DNA of 30,521 bases from Mnemiopsis leidyi (GCA_000226015.1 JH155358.1:197605-228125); one strand, 5' to 3'. Shown: positions 1 to 14,904, counted from the first letter of the stretch. The notes: generated by a model from the sequence alone, not told the origin. Program-made: numbers and translations.

Positions 1-96
1 TTTTTGTGACGTCCGAAATGTGACGGTTTTGTTCAATTTCGCCATATTTCGGACCGCCAAAATTTCGGTCGTCGCAAATTGGTCCGCCACAAAAAT
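1..96. repeat. Imperfect inverted-repeat element at the left edge
   Basis: The first 26 bases (TTTTTGTGACGTCCGAAA...) resemble the reverse complement of about 62-96 (TTTTTGTGGCGGACC...). This suggests a small fold-back element possibly cut by the window edge. Confidence 0.35.
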
Positions 97-992
97 GTCT
101 TGTAAGGTATTTTGATTCCTCATTCCTCGAGGTTTAATGACAATAAGCGACGGCAAGATACGGGAAATTCAGCGGTCGCCTGACACAATGAAAGCGGCCT
201 GGATGGAAACGCACGCATGTTTAACTTTTTGCATGGCGGGAGATGAACTTTTTGGTTAAACAACTCCACAACTACTGTCGGCTGGGTTCTTAAATTGTGT
301 TTTATTCAATAATTTAAATTATACATAAATTATTAGTTTGTTCTTATTTTGTGGTTCTATTTTTGTAATATCAAGACGTAAAATAACATTCCCTTTTACT
401 GAAATTCTCTTTCACTGATGTGTTGCGAAATATAAAGTATCATTCATCCATTAGTTTACCTATAATCTATATCTTAGGCCACCTTAAGCTGAACAAGAAT
501 TGCGCCCGCTTTGTTTGGTCTTAGGCGGACGCTTAAGATTTCCATTGCTGTTTAGACTAGATACCGCTTTGAAGTTTCAGTTATCGTAAACTTGATACTG
601 TGATCAATGATGAAATGTATTCAGTACGAAGTTGTAGTTATTGTAAACCTTTACCTGGTTATAAATTATAATAGATAACGCTATGAAGTAAGAGCAATTA
701 CGGCTAACTGAGAATTTAACTTAAAACTATAGCATTTTGACTTACGACTGTTAAGTGTTAAGTGTGCCCCCTGCATTACACATTTACAATTTATGTGATC
801 CCTTAAGTCCTTTAAATTACTTTCCATAGGAGCAGTCTCACAAGCAGGCACAAGCTGCCTTCATGTGGTCACTATCGTCTTGCAGAGTTTAACACATGTT
901 TGCCTCTGTCACATCGACATCCACCAAATTTACCTACCTACCTACCAACCCCATCCCACCCCAAAATCCGACCACTTTAAACCATCTACTTT

Positions 993-1017
993 ACTTTTTT
1001 GCCTTCGGCAAAAAAGT
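993..1017. repeat. Perfect 11-bp hairpin
   Basis: ACTTTTTTGCC, loop TTC, GGCAAAAAAGT. It looks like a bacterial terminator but sits in animal non-coding DNA; no function is assigned. Confidence 0.85.
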
Positions 1018-1726
1018 ATTAGAGATGGAAAAAATTGTGTGTTTGGACATGTTGGGTTGGATGTGTCTGGTGGGTAAATGAGGTCAAATAATTCAAGTTT
1101 CATATCTTTTATATTGTTACACCTGTACCCAGGCTTTTACAGTTATACTGAAGGCGCTCCTGGAAGATACTATCTTTTAGTGGAGATCCTTCTTATTTAA
1201 CCCTCAATCACGATTTCCATTCATTAGACTCAGTTGACCAAAGAAGATTGCATAGGCAAATGCCCTTAATGCACTCCTCTGCCAAAGGTGTCCTCACATT
1301 TCTGAAATTGATGGAAGAACAGTTTGTTATAAGATAAATCAAGTGCCATCAATAAGGTTTCGAGTGAAGGAATTTCTTCGAAGTAGAGAGATTACCAGAG
1401 GCAAAGCACAATAATGTGCTGCCCAGGCTTGATGAATTTCCACACTCTCGGTTCACTAAAATTTCTAATATGCATATTTTTGCTTTTTATTTTGGCAACC
1501 TAGGCACAAATTTAGCAGCTGCTCTACTTTTCGTCCATTCGCCAATACTAGCAACAGACCTACAGTTTTACTGCTCAAGGTGGGAAATTCGCATACACAG
1601 TTTGGCTCCAGATGAATAAATGCTGCTACCCTTAAGTGCCATACAGCCCCCTCAATAGACATATGGTTACCACTTAAAATGGTTAAGTTTGATTATCAAC
1701 CTCCCGTGTTACCAAGTACCGTTGAC

Positions 1727-1750
1727 TAATTTCCGATAGCACACTCCTAT
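1727..1750. repeat. Solo arm of the 2026-2180 fold-back family
   Basis: Twenty-four bases match 2146-2169 exactly (starts TAATTTCCGATAGCAC), so the family is dispersed. Confidence 0.8.
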
Positions 1751-2025
1751 ACATACGTGTAAAATGTTGCTATGGCGATGTGCGCGCAATGGTCACACTC
1801 TCGCGGCTTAGCTGCAAAACATGTGCTCCTTCATAAAATCAACAATCAATTAGAATTGCTTAGCTAAACGGATATTTTTACTGAACCTATTTCGGGTTGG
1901 ATATAGAGTGCATAAATTGCTACACGGCATATAGGTGCAACGGTTTTCAAAAGCCAATAACTTAAAAGAAGGGGAAAGCTGTTCTTAATCCTGTTCGTAT
2001 TTTAGTTATTTAAGTCGGTTGATAA

Positions 2026-2180
2026 TACAATTAGTAAACTCATTAGTCGTGTGCTGATCGGAAATTATTTATACAATTAGTAAACTCATTAGTCGTGTGC
2101 TGATCGGAAATTATTTATCACTCGTGCCTACGGCACTCGTGCAATAATTTCCGATAGCACACTCCTATTCGTTTACTAAT
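2026..2180. repeat. Fold-back element with a duplicated left arm
   Basis: Two identical 46-bp units (2026-2071, 2072-2117) are followed by a spacer containing CACTCGTGCC and GGCACTCGTG, then an inverted arm at 2143-2180. The arms pair over about 37 bp with some mismatches. A solo right-arm fragment lies at 1727-1750. Confidence 0.85.
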
Positions 2181-2540
2181 CGTACATTGTTTGACCATAG
2201 AGGGTTGCCCCAACAAAAGAGTCTGCCTGGATCTGTATCATGAAAAAAACACAGTTGGTCCCAAATGTTTCCAGGCATGTTTAATTCTTTCAAGCATTTT
2301 TATCGTGTTAATTCTTGATCTGCAATTAAAGTAAGTGCTGAATTTGTAAATTATCTGAATGTTTCCTAATTAAAGGTGTGTTTTTAGTATTTCAGATATT
2401 CAATTTTGTTCCCAAATTACATGCTCTAAATTCTGAATTTTGGTGGTAAAGTATCAATCCTGTGTGGGTTTAGATGATCATTAAATGAATAAATTTGCCA
2501 CATTCTAGCAACTAACTTTTCATCCTAAAGCACTAGCACT

Positions 2541-5500
2541 ATGAATGGACAACAACTTGACTGTGCTCTTGATCTTATGAGAAGGCTTCCTCCACAGAAC
2601 ATAGAAAAAAATCTTTCTGACTTAATCGACCTTGTCCCTGATTTGTGTGAAGATTTGCTGGCTTCAGTTGACCAGCCTCTAAAAATCTCTAAATGTAAAA
2701 AGACGGTGAGTAGATAACCTTGAATATATTTTTTACTGTGAAAATATAATTTTCCCACAAGAAATCCTGATCATAATCAGTTTGAAGTTTTGTAGAGCCA
2801 TTTTGTTCCACTAATCTCAAAGTATTATTTGGATGTACACATGTTCAACATAGTTCGTCACAATGTTAGCAAAGTACCAATCATTTGAACACAACACTTA
2901 ACCTCAGGGTAAAGACTACCTGCTGTGTGACTATAACAGAGACGGTGACTCCTACAGATCCCCCTGGAGTAACGAGTATGATCCTCCTATTGAAGACGGC
3001 AGTATTCCCAGTGACAAGACCAGAAAGTTTGAGGTAATATAAAAGTGTCTAGTGCAATCTGTTTTAAAGATGTGTTGCAGATCTGGTTTATTTCACTGAA
3101 ATTGATCATTTATTTTCTTCTATTTGTATGCTTATTGATCAAACATTTTGATATTTGTACGGCGTACATCCAACATTTTCTTTGATTACATCTCCTTCCC
3201 TGTTTACTGCTACATCTGAGCTTTGCGACACTTCTATGGCTAAAATTTCAGATCTGAATTAGTTTCATGGATGTTATCTAACATAAAATGGCAATGTAAT
3301 GTAAAGCCCTTATGTCATATCTTTTTAGAAAGAAGCCAACTTCGCATTTGACATGTACAGAGAACAATATTTCGAGGGTGGAATCAGCAGCTGTTATTTT
3401 TGGGACCAAGATAATGGGGGTTTCGCTGGTAAGAACTCCACCATCTCTTCATTGATAAACCTCTTTACTAATTAACAGACCGTGTATGATTTCTTTGTCA
3501 GGAAATTCAATACATGTTCGCTAGTATGCTTGTTGCACAGTTCTGTGTCTCATATTACTCCCTAATCATATCATCGGTTACATCATACAATATGCTCATT
3601 TCTCGTTACTAACGCATACCAGTCGTTATCATTGCGTGCTACCCCACTCTTACAGGAGCTATTCTAATAAAGAAGACAGGGGATGGAAGTAAAAAATTCA
3701 GGGGAGCATGGGACTCCATTCACGTCGTTGAAGTGCAAGAAAAGGTGAGGTGGCTCAAGAAAACTTACAATTCCATGTACATAAAGGCGTGGTTTTTAGA
3801 AATGACGTGATGTTGTAAACTATATTCAGAATAATCTTGAACCGATTAATGGCGTGTGAATTCGTGAGATAATTATCGCTGACTGTGTTGCATGATGATC
3901 TAATTTATTTAAAGCTGCATGATAGTTTTGTTATAGTAAGTAAAGGTTTGTGTGACCCTCAGATTTTAGCGCAGTATAGCGGTTAATAATAGCAGTGTCC
4001 AGATCTCGAAAATTACCCGAGAATTGTATATACGATACCTATACCACTCATCGACTTTTAAGATAACATATTTATTAAGATGTGAAAATTGCTATTCTAG
4101 CTACTTCTGCAAACATGAAATTATAGCATATTTATGCGTTGTGTATATTCCATCAATGATCTGAGAAGAATTTCCGTGTAATAATGCTATGTTCGTGTAA
4201 TTTGATAAACTAAACACAAGTACAACTGTACAACAATTTAATACATTACATGTACAACAATGAACAACAATGTAATACATTACATGTACATTGTACAACA
4301 ATGTTATACATTATACACTTCCAGGGGGCTGGACGAAATGCGCACTACAAACTGATATCTACTGTAATGCTGTGGCTTCACAACTCCCGACCCGAGTCCG
4401 GGACCATGGACCTGGGGGGTTCCTTATCGCGGCAGGTAGAGTACATTTCTTTACTGTACTAAGTTGATGTAATTTTAAAATGGAATTTATTTGATGATCA
4501 GGATTTAAATATTATATAAATATAAGTTTAATATGACATTTGATGGAATTTATTTAAATGATGAAAAAAGTTAGGAAGAAAATTTGTATACTCCGTAATA
4601 AAACCTGCCTATACAAATTATATTCTTAAGCGTGAAACATTGCACTGTGTATACTGTTACTAGTGTGCACTAAGCTATGTACTGTGTATGTTAAAAACAA
4701 ACATTGACAGATTAACTAGCCATGTTCTAACCTTTAAATTTAACGTGAAACTCAATATTCAACCTTTTCTAGCATTTTATACCAGCCCTGCTTAAGTGAA
4801 CAACAAATAATATCCTGAATGAAATCCAGAAATCGGAACTGCAGAATTTACAGTAACACAATACCAACTCACACACAGTTATGTTGAGGTCGCAAGTTAC
4901 GTTACCCTAATAACGGTGCCGTAGTTACCCTAGTAACGTTACCCTAGTTACGTTGGCGTTGTAACCGTTCCTTCACAACAAGATTCCGACTAAGATTTGA
5001 TTTTAGTGTGTACTTCCTAGCTCTGTACACCCATTGCAAGGGAGGGGGTTTCTTGAGTGGTTGATATTCTATTACACCCAATCGTCTACCGTGTAGATGT
5101 TACACTGTTTACTTTTCAGTGATGTCATTATGGGTGTGTGAAGTGTATTGGTAAGGTTCGTGCAAACTTTAAGTTTAAGATTTAGTCGGGTCCAACTGAT
5201 CCTAACTCAGTATCCAAATTCCAATCGTCACTGCCTATCGCTTATAAACGCCAAAGGGTTCACCTTCATTTCCAAGTGATAATATGACTAAGTTGATGAA
5301 CTTGAGAACAAAATAATGTTAGGGAGGATCGTGTAAGTTAAGTCAGCATCCATGATGTTACAAACCCTCTGGGGCGTTACTGCACCCAGTCTCCAAGCTA
5401 TTATTGATGCTTCATGAAACACACACTAAATGGAATTGAGGTACACTAGTTTTATGAAACTTAACATTGTTTAATTGTCAGAATATTTAGGAATATATTG

Positions 5501-6668
5501 GAAACACAAACACTCTGATGATGTTCTAAACGATAAATCTGTTATATTTCAATGAATATATTTCCACACAAAAACTTCTGTAGAAATGAACGGATCCTAC
5601 CAATAACCAATAACGCTACCAATAACACCTCCAATTACATGACCAATAAAACAACGGAGTGTTCTACTCTTTATACGCTTTCCCTAATGAAAATACGTGG
5701 TGCTATACGTACCTTACATTTTTGTCGCAACTTTTGTTGTACAGTATGTTAGGTAAAATTACTGTATCGATATACTGTATCCTTACACATTACACACACT
5801 CGCTAACATTGAGTACCACAGTACACGGTACACTATTTTAGTGTAGGTACACTATACACAAAGGTACACTTTACACAGAGCTATAGACTATACAAAGGTA
5901 CACTATTCACGGTACACTATAGACAAAGGTATTTTATGGTGGTGCCACAAATCGTTTATATCACTTGATAGCGTTGTTCGGTAGTGTTTGGCCGTACCTT
6001 AGTCCTCATTGGACAATCGCTTTAAGATGATTTATCAATTTTGTCACCCTTTCCCAAAAGTACTGTACTCTATAAGATGTGTATTTACACAAAACATTGA
6101 TACACACATACAGCCATGTATCCAGGCACACTCAGACATAGATAACAATAACCTACAAGTTTTTACATTGACACTTCCACACACAAATATATACGTCTAT
6201 CTCTCTTTGTAGCTACGTGCTGAACAGTTAGACTTTCTGTTAGTAATTTCAAGATGTACGATTACGTCTCTGTAAAGATACTACATTAACACTCTGCAGT
6301 TGTGATACTTACATATATATATGTATATATATATGTCCTTTCCAATGTAATATTTATGTAAAAGTTAAACTTTGAACTGAGTAACTTCTCTTCGTTTCTA
6401 ACAATTTGATATACTCTTATCGTTGTTTCCTAAATATCACATACTCAGCTACAAGCGGCTTACCTTAGAGAGAACTGATTCAGAGCCACACTCCATGATA
6501 TTATTGCAGGCAGAAAAAGACGCTCCAGTGACAGACATGTCATCACACATCGTAAACATCGGCCAGATGGTGGAGAAGATGGAGAACAGCATCAGGAGCA
6601 CACTAGATACTATCTACTTTGGGAGAACACGTGACATCATGAACGAAACTAGATCTCTCGTCGAGTAA
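2541..6668 (+). CDS. CAPZB: F-actin-capping protein subunit beta (CapZ beta)
   Basis: CapZ beta pairs with CapZ alpha and caps actin filament barbed ends in the cytoplasm and in the dynactin complex. I read six coding exons: 2541-2705, 2908-3033, 3329-3428, 3656-3744, 4325-4435 and 6510-6664/6668. All have AG/GT borders and matching phases (0,0,1,0,0). The start is fixed by the family N-terminus ([19 protein letters not shown], first exon). Other family signatures are [16 protein letters not shown] in exon 2, YFEGG in exon 3, [12 protein letters not shown] in exon 4, STVMLWL and GGSLSRQ in exon 5, and [11 protein letters not shown] in exon 6. Read to the in-frame TAA at 6666-6668 the protein is 249 residues, about 25 short of vertebrate CapZ beta, and lacks the C-terminal actin-binding tentacle. 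A strong donor (GTAAGA) at 6665 overlaps that stop, so a further exon is likely. One candidate starts at 6906. Identity is certain; the 3' end is not. Confidence 0.95.
4211..4316. repeat. ACATTGTACAA-type repeat before the CapZ beta exon 5 acceptor
   Basis: Imperfect repeats of TACAACAATGTAATACATTA and ACATGTACA run up to the acceptor at 4324. The same TACATTGTACA core recurs at 7018-7066 and throughout 9360-9640. Confidence 0.7.
4884..4970. repeat. GTTACCCTAGTAAC short palindromic repeats
   Basis: Several copies of GTTACCCTA and AGTAAC or AGTTACG form local palindromes in CapZ beta intron 5. Confidence 0.6.
5816..5935. repeat. GGTACACTATACAC-type degenerate tandem repeat
   Basis: Irregular copies of GGTACACTATASACAAAG in CapZ beta intron 5. 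The core ACACTATTTT and ACTTTACAC also occur (in inverted or direct form) in the 28-bp minisatellite at 17747-18217. Confidence 0.7.
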
Positions 6669-6677
6669 GATTTACAG

Positions 6678-6798
6678 TTTGTTTGTTTGTTTGTTTGTTT
6701 GTTTGTTTGTTTGTTTGTTTGTTTGTTTGTTTGTTTGTTTGTTCGTTTGTTTGTTTGTTTGTTTGTTTGTTTGTTTGTTTGTTTGTTTGTTTGTTTTT
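6678..6798 (+). repeat. (TTTG)n microsatellite
   Basis: About 30 copies of TTTG with one TTCG interruption near 6743. It starts 13 bases after the potential CapZ beta donor at 6665. Open frames across it on either strand are repeat artefacts. Confidence 0.97.
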
Positions 6799-6905
6799 TA
6801 AGCCTTTCAGAACTTATTCCAAAAAGTTCAATCTGCATTAGGGACAGTGAATTCGTGACTGGAGTTGACCTACATGGATGAGAATCTTAATTTCCTCATT
6901 CTTCA

Positions 6906-7126
6906 GCTTGAAAGGCAAAGAAAAAATAGGACAAAGTAAACAGACAGCTGGCAACGGCACTAGCGGAGAAGAACAAGAAGTCAGCACAATAAACCTTGCA
7001 CATTTGGTGTGTTGTACTTCATACATTGTACACCACGTGTGCAGCGTGTGTACAATGTACATTGTACTTGTATTTCTACCGTGTTGTCTAATTTGTATCG
7101 ACTCACGAGCGCGAGGTGTCTTCTAG
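6906..7126 (+). CDS. Candidate last exon of CapZ beta (weak)
   Basis: A pyrimidine-rich acceptor (CATTCTTCAG) ends at 6905. The following sequence is open in the phase required by the GTAAGA donor at 6665 (phase 2), joining as ...SLVD then LKGKEKIGQSKQTAGNG, up to a TAG at 7124-7126. The first 35 residues or so are hydrophilic and look protein-like. The rest is cysteine- and valine-rich and overlaps a 12-bp inverted repeat, which looks non-coding. No similarity to known CapZ beta tentacles is visible, and an AATAAA lies inside it at 6988-6993. It may be a lineage-specific tail, or simply 3' UTR if the TAA at 6666 is used. Confidence 0.25.
7022..7058. repeat. 12-bp perfect inverted repeat
   Basis: TACATTGTACAC and GTGTACAATGTA around a 14-base or so spacer, downstream of CAPZB. 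Confidence 0.8.
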
Positions 7127-8356
7127 CGCCTTCTCACACACTTCGAACTCTTATCAATGTGAAAGTAACAATACATTTTACGCTTTTTATACGCAAAACC
7201 TGTAGTTTTTGTTAAAATCTATATTTAACCGGTCCCACGTGATCAAACTGACATTAAGGCAGAGCTCATAGAAATGGAGACACGTCATGTCTGTACTTCC
7301 TTGTGAGAAAATAGGACAATTTTCTTCTGCTATTGTTTTACACAACTTGGGCACCTACCATAGCTGGAAATTTTCGGAGTCTTGTTCAGAAAAGTGCTAG
7401 GATGTAATTTAAAAACGAAATTATACCTGAAAATTGGGGCTTACTTTGGTTGTTTAATCGGACTTGAGATGGACCGTGCTTCTAGTATTACTACTTTTAT
7501 TTTTGAGCAAGCAAACTGATTGTTATATCGTTGAACTAGCTAGGGCCTAAATATTGACAAATGTCGGTGCAGTGGCTACCTTGTTTCGTATTCGAAGTAA
7601 AACATATTTTGTACATTAGTTTTAAAACATTTTTGAGAACGTTGCGGTTATTATGTGATATGATATAATTTTGATATCATCTCATTTTCTAGTATATTGG
7701 CTATGTGATGGTAGCGTAATTTCGGAGGAAGAGGCGTAGAAATGTGTCAGAATAAGGGTTGAAATGAGTCAGAGAAGTTTTAAGGCACGAATAGTATGTA
7801 CAATTGTAAGTGTCCTTTTTGTGTTAGCTAGTTTTAATTTTTGTTTTAATATTCGATGCGAGTGATTTTTATATTGCATTCATTTAACGCACATGTACAT
7901 GGAAAATGCTAATAGGCGCATTGCGCCGTAAAAGCACCTGATTTTACGACGTATTTGGTTTCATTACTACAGCGAGTCCTTTTATTATCAAAAGATGTTA
8001 GATGTTATAATTCACAGTTCAATCGAACAAAAATTTTTCGTACAGTGAGTAGGATTTTTTAGACAATTTTGTTCATGATTATTAAAATTCAACGAGGCTC
8101 AAACTGATGAGCAATCCAAGGATTCAATTGTTCGTGAATTGTACGCTTTTGAATCTATGGTTCAATCCATTTGAAATTATCATTAAATGTGTGAATTTGT
8201 TTAGTGTGCCATTTTATTGCTTTCGGTATTTATTACAATTTCAAAGTGACCCTTAAACTTCATTGGACTAAAGCATTTCATTGCGTTTGTACTACGGATA
8301 TAATTTGTACAAATGTCATCCCTACTGTAACTAACGATTATTTTCTTAAGTTAGCA
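7127..8356. other. CAPZB-ARF intergenic region
   Basis: No coding exon recognised. The ARF 5' UTR and promoter should lie in the last few hundred bases; no clear TATA box or initiator can be assigned. Confidence 0.6.
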
Positions 8357-11401
<3,045 letters not shown>

Positions 11402-11541
11402 GTCTCAGCTTTTATCTCTTAGCGCAATCTAAGCCCCTTCTCAACTGCGTTTGTTTGTTAAAACCCTGATGACATTAATTCAAAGTTAAGCAGATAAATT
11501 TGATCGTATTTTCTTTTTTCCAGATAAGCACGGCACTCCAC

Positions 11542-11547
11542 AATAAA
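11542..11547 (+). promoter_or_regulatory. ARF proximal polyadenylation signal
   Basis: AATAAA 141 bases after the ARF stop codon. A second AATAAA is at 12135-12140. Either could end the mRNA. Confidence 0.5.
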
Positions 11548-12134
11548 ATCCCGCCTCCCGCGGGCGATGTTTTGTTTAGGTTGCACCCCTATTTTCTATG
11601 AATCTAGGATTGAAATGTTGGGTAACTATCGTTCTTCAGTCTTGTTAGGTGTAGTAAGAACAGTTTTAACTTAGTTATAAGGGTCAAGTTAAAATTTAAT
11701 GTTTTGACTGATAAATGCGGCATATTGTGCAATGTTATTGTCAATTATCTATTATATTGTGGTTTAAAGTTGGTTTTGGTATCCGTTGAACTGTATAATA
11801 GCTGTGTAGAATTTTCAACTTTTTTCTCCTGGGTTGAAGTTTCTGCTGTGCGGCGCACAGCTGACCATTATTGTACGTTTACTTTAGAAATATACATTCT
11901 GGGGTCTGTTTTGTTTATCGCATTGTAAGTTCAAATTGAATGATCGAGCAGTCAGCCAGTGATGCGTTGTTCTAATTTCATCTGAAACTGTTTCTTAGGC
12001 GGCGTAAAATTTGTGTTTCTGTTTGATTGTAAGTTTCAATTTGAATTTATTTATTTTTGATTTTATGAACTGCTGCGTTGTATTTGTCATTTGAATACCT
12101 AAAAACCACGAGAGACGATCTGTTAAAACTTGGC

Positions 12135-12140
12135 AATAAA
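12135..12140 (+). promoter_or_regulatory. ARF distal polyadenylation signal
   Basis: AATAAA 734 bases past the ARF stop. Use of this site would bring the ARF 3' end within about 300 bases of the putative UBE2I 3' end. Confidence 0.45.
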
Positions 12141-12428
12141 ATAAGAAAATATCTATTGGTGGAAAACGAGGAACAGGACAATAACGACAAAAGGATGTTT
12201 ACAGATTTCCGCTCGTCGCAGGTTCATACTTGAAGCTACCATGTACACACAATTCAGCGGGGAAGCAACCTTAACAGTCAATTCAAGCCCACGGTTGCTA
12301 CACTTTCAGCGTCATGAACATGCTTCTCACACAAAGTGCCATTAACTTGTAATCAATGTTTGTCACCCAAGGCCTGCAAGCGGTCCCATCCTTCTTGAAA
12401 ACATTCTCTAGGAGCGATTCGAGGGAAA

Positions 12429-12434
12429 TTTATT
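12429..12434 (-). promoter_or_regulatory. UBE2I polyadenylation signal
   Basis: AATAAA on the minus strand, about 520 bases past the UBE2I stop codon; it predicts a 3' UTR of roughly 540 nt. Confidence 0.45.
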
Positions 12435-12952
12435 GGGGTACCAAATAAAATCTTGAAGATTAAAAGCCCAAGTTCAAGGCTATTATTGAACACAGCTCAA
12501 TAGAAGAAAAATATACTCTTTCATTTTGATTAAGCAATTGGATCCCCAACGAGAAGATTATTAAGTTTTCATAATGCGGAAAATCGTTGCCCCATTTTAA
12601 AAGTATAAAGTCATGGTATTGCATTGGCAAACCGTCGAATCCTATCGTTCCCGATGTGAAATGCTAGGGCAATTTGCTACAAGGCGCCTAATCAAATGTA
12701 AATTTATAAAAAGCAAGGAGCTGACAGCAAACTCAAATCTCTGACACATTCCACACAGGATATAAATGCTAAAACATTTAAAATTGAGTTCATCCCGAAT
12801 CCAGTTTACAGACAGTCGCCCGGGATTCTGCAGGTCTCCAAATCCGAAACGTTTCGTGCTCCCAAGAAGATTTAAAAGGAGGAGTTATCTCTCTCTCTCC
12901 TCGAGGAGGTGGTGGGAGACAATAGGAGGACAGCACTGGATAGAAAGCTGGT

Positions 12953-14380
12953 TTAACGCGGCGTGTATTTGGCGGCCTGCTGTCTGACACGCTTGTCGTA
13001 CTCTGCTCGGTTCTGAGTGAAGATGGTGTATGCTTCCGCCTGGGCGGGATCTCGAATGTTCGGTGTGTCCAACAAATCCTGGAAGAAAAGACGCTTATTA
13101 GTAGGTCTAGTATATTCTTCAGAAATATAGTAATTTATTTGGATGGATAGGGAAACGGCAAAGAAATATGAATCGAAGTATTGTGCCAAATAAAACGCTC
13201 ATGTTTCAGTGACTACCATAAACTCAATAAACTGATAATAGTTATAAAGTTTCCATACTAGATATAATAAGTCCAAAAATTTTAGATGTAAAGGAACATA
13301 AGTTTATACACTTGACAAATTCATTAACACCTTCTGGCCTAAATTTAAGAAGCCTAAATTCAAGTTATCCTTTTGCCCTTCCATTACTGTATCGATGATT
13401 TTTATTGCCACATATTGCATTTTTCTTTTAATATTTTGATATTGTGGTATTTGTGTAATTTTTCCTGGGGAATCCATTTTTTAAGCTTTTACAAACATAA
13501 CATCTGTTCAGAAAGACGGTTATGAAAGTACTATATAGACCTCTAAAAGTTTTTTGCCATCTATTTGTATCGTCTGACTGTTTTTCTGGGAATCACATAC
13601 AATTCTATGCTTATCAGTTATGCTAATGTCTTCTTTAAATTTTCCTTCAATAATTGCGACGTGTTTCTGAATTTCTTATAGGTCCAATAAAGATTAAGGT
13701 TAATTAATAAGTAGTCAACTGTCTTAAGATGCCCACCTGGATACCAAGCAGTATTTGTTTAATGGTAACAGCCGGTCGCCAATCTTTTTCTTCGTCAAGT
13801 AGAGATAAACACACTGCAGGAAAGTACATAGTGAATTTTGGACATCTGCCAGGCCGGAAAGTTAGCTTGGAAACTGAAACCTTGCTCCGTTTAGATCTTA
13901 CACAAAATTTTACATCGGGCAGGTGACTGGTAGAAATTTCAGATATCCAACAAAGTGCCCTTTTAAAATATCTTTAAAACACACTTGTAGACATACCTGT
14001 GCCTGATGGATATACGTTGGGATGGAATAACGGTGGTTCGAACTTGCACTTAGGCGGAGTGGTCGGATAATCGTCTTTGAAAATCATCCTCAGCTTGTAG
14101 GAACCGCCATCCCACGCGGTAGACTTTTTACCTGAAATAGCGGGAAATGTGAAAGTGTACAATCTAGGATTCTGTGTGCTATTTATAGAACTCAGTAATT
14201 GTCTAGATACGGATATATTGAGGAAACATGTCGACATTTACCTGGTATGGAACACTCCCAGTTCATGAGATTTAGTGTACCATCACTGTTCTTGATCGGC
14301 TTGGCGACGAATCCGAAGGGGTGGTCTTTTCTCCACGCTTTTCGCTCCTCTTGCAGTCTGCCCAATGCAATACCCGTCAT
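12953..14380 (-). CDS. UBE2I: SUMO-conjugating enzyme Ubc9
   Basis: The single E2 that carries SUMO from the SAE1/SAE2 activating enzyme to substrates, mainly in the nucleus. Four minus-strand exons (14380-14242, 14131-13997, 13813-13737, 13078-12953) join with phases 1, 1, 0 to give exactly 158 residues, the standard Ubc9 length. The start matches the family N-terminus ([20 protein letters not shown]). The E2 core signatures are [20 protein letters not shown] and [15 protein letters not shown]. Cys93 in VCLSLL is the catalytic cysteine that takes SUMO, and the HPN box is intact. The C-terminal helices ([20 protein letters not shown]) are complete. Nothing is degraded, so this is a functional single-copy gene. 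It is transcribed in the same direction as the ARMC10-like gene upstream of it and convergent with ARF. Confidence 0.97.
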
Positions 14381-14904
14381 TTTCCTACTTTAATCGGCAA
14401 GTTAGGAAAATGTACTCGCGTGTTACCGCTAAATTGGTCTCAGCGCGCAGAGAACGTACGAATTTTGGTAGAAAGTCAGAACCTTACACAAGAGAATGGC
14501 ACAAATTTGCCGCCCAAAAGAGCAGAAAAGAATGTACTATACATTGAAAGAATGAAATCACTGAACATTTAAAAGTAAAACAGGATAATAAATTTGACTG
14601 AAAATACGCAGTATTCTAATAAAAAAAGTTAAAATCAGGTAAAAATATAAATTATTCAACGACGTCGGGTACAAATCTATAAATAGGATTATTACCTGCC
14701 CCATGCCTTAAATCAAATACGGAATACAGCCAACTAATCTCATAATTCAATCATGACGTATAAATTTATCAATGCCAGTTATTAATCAAGTATCATGGCC
14801 AAATTATCAAGACATTTTATCGTGAAATATCCAGAAATTCTATAACAAAGCCACTCAGGGACAAAGTCCCTAAATTAGCTAGATGACAACTTCCCCCATA
14901 AGAA
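14381..14904. other. ARMC10-like 3' end and UBE2I 5' region
   Basis: Only about 520 bases separate the ARMC10-like stop codon from the UBE2I start, both on the minus strand. The UBE2I promoter or a 5' UTR exon and the ARMC 3' UTR must share it. No specific sites recognised. Confidence 0.5.

Larger units (their letters stand above)
1..2540. other. Region upstream of CAPZB, no recognised gene
   Basis: Apart from the repeats listed I see only short unsupported ORFs. A short pyrimidine-like (CCTA)n patch lies at about 930-950. 5' UTR exons or a promoter of CAPZB may lie here, but nothing in the sequence fixes them. Confidence 0.6.
11402..12952. other. Convergent 3' UTR region of ARF and UBE2I
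   Basis: No other exon recognised. It holds the plus-strand AATAAA sites at 11542 and 12135 and a minus-strand one at 12434, so the two transcripts end tail to tail with little or no spacing. Confidence 0.6.

Noticed and set aside
993..1017. Rho-independent-like terminator hairpin
   Set aside because: The window is eukaryotic nuclear DNA, and no transcript upstream is supported.
1130..1420. Stretch with more balanced codon-like composition
   Set aside because: Every frame has frequent stops and no motif could be recognised; possibly an old degraded element.
6614..6881. Long ORFs on both strands across the (TTTG)n tract (KQTN and FVCL repeats)
   Set aside because: Artefacts of a 4-bp repeat, which has no stop in several frames.
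12766..12990. ORFs on both strands next to the UBE2I stop
   Set aside because: They overlap the UBE2I 3' UTR or last exon in other frames and have no recognisable content.
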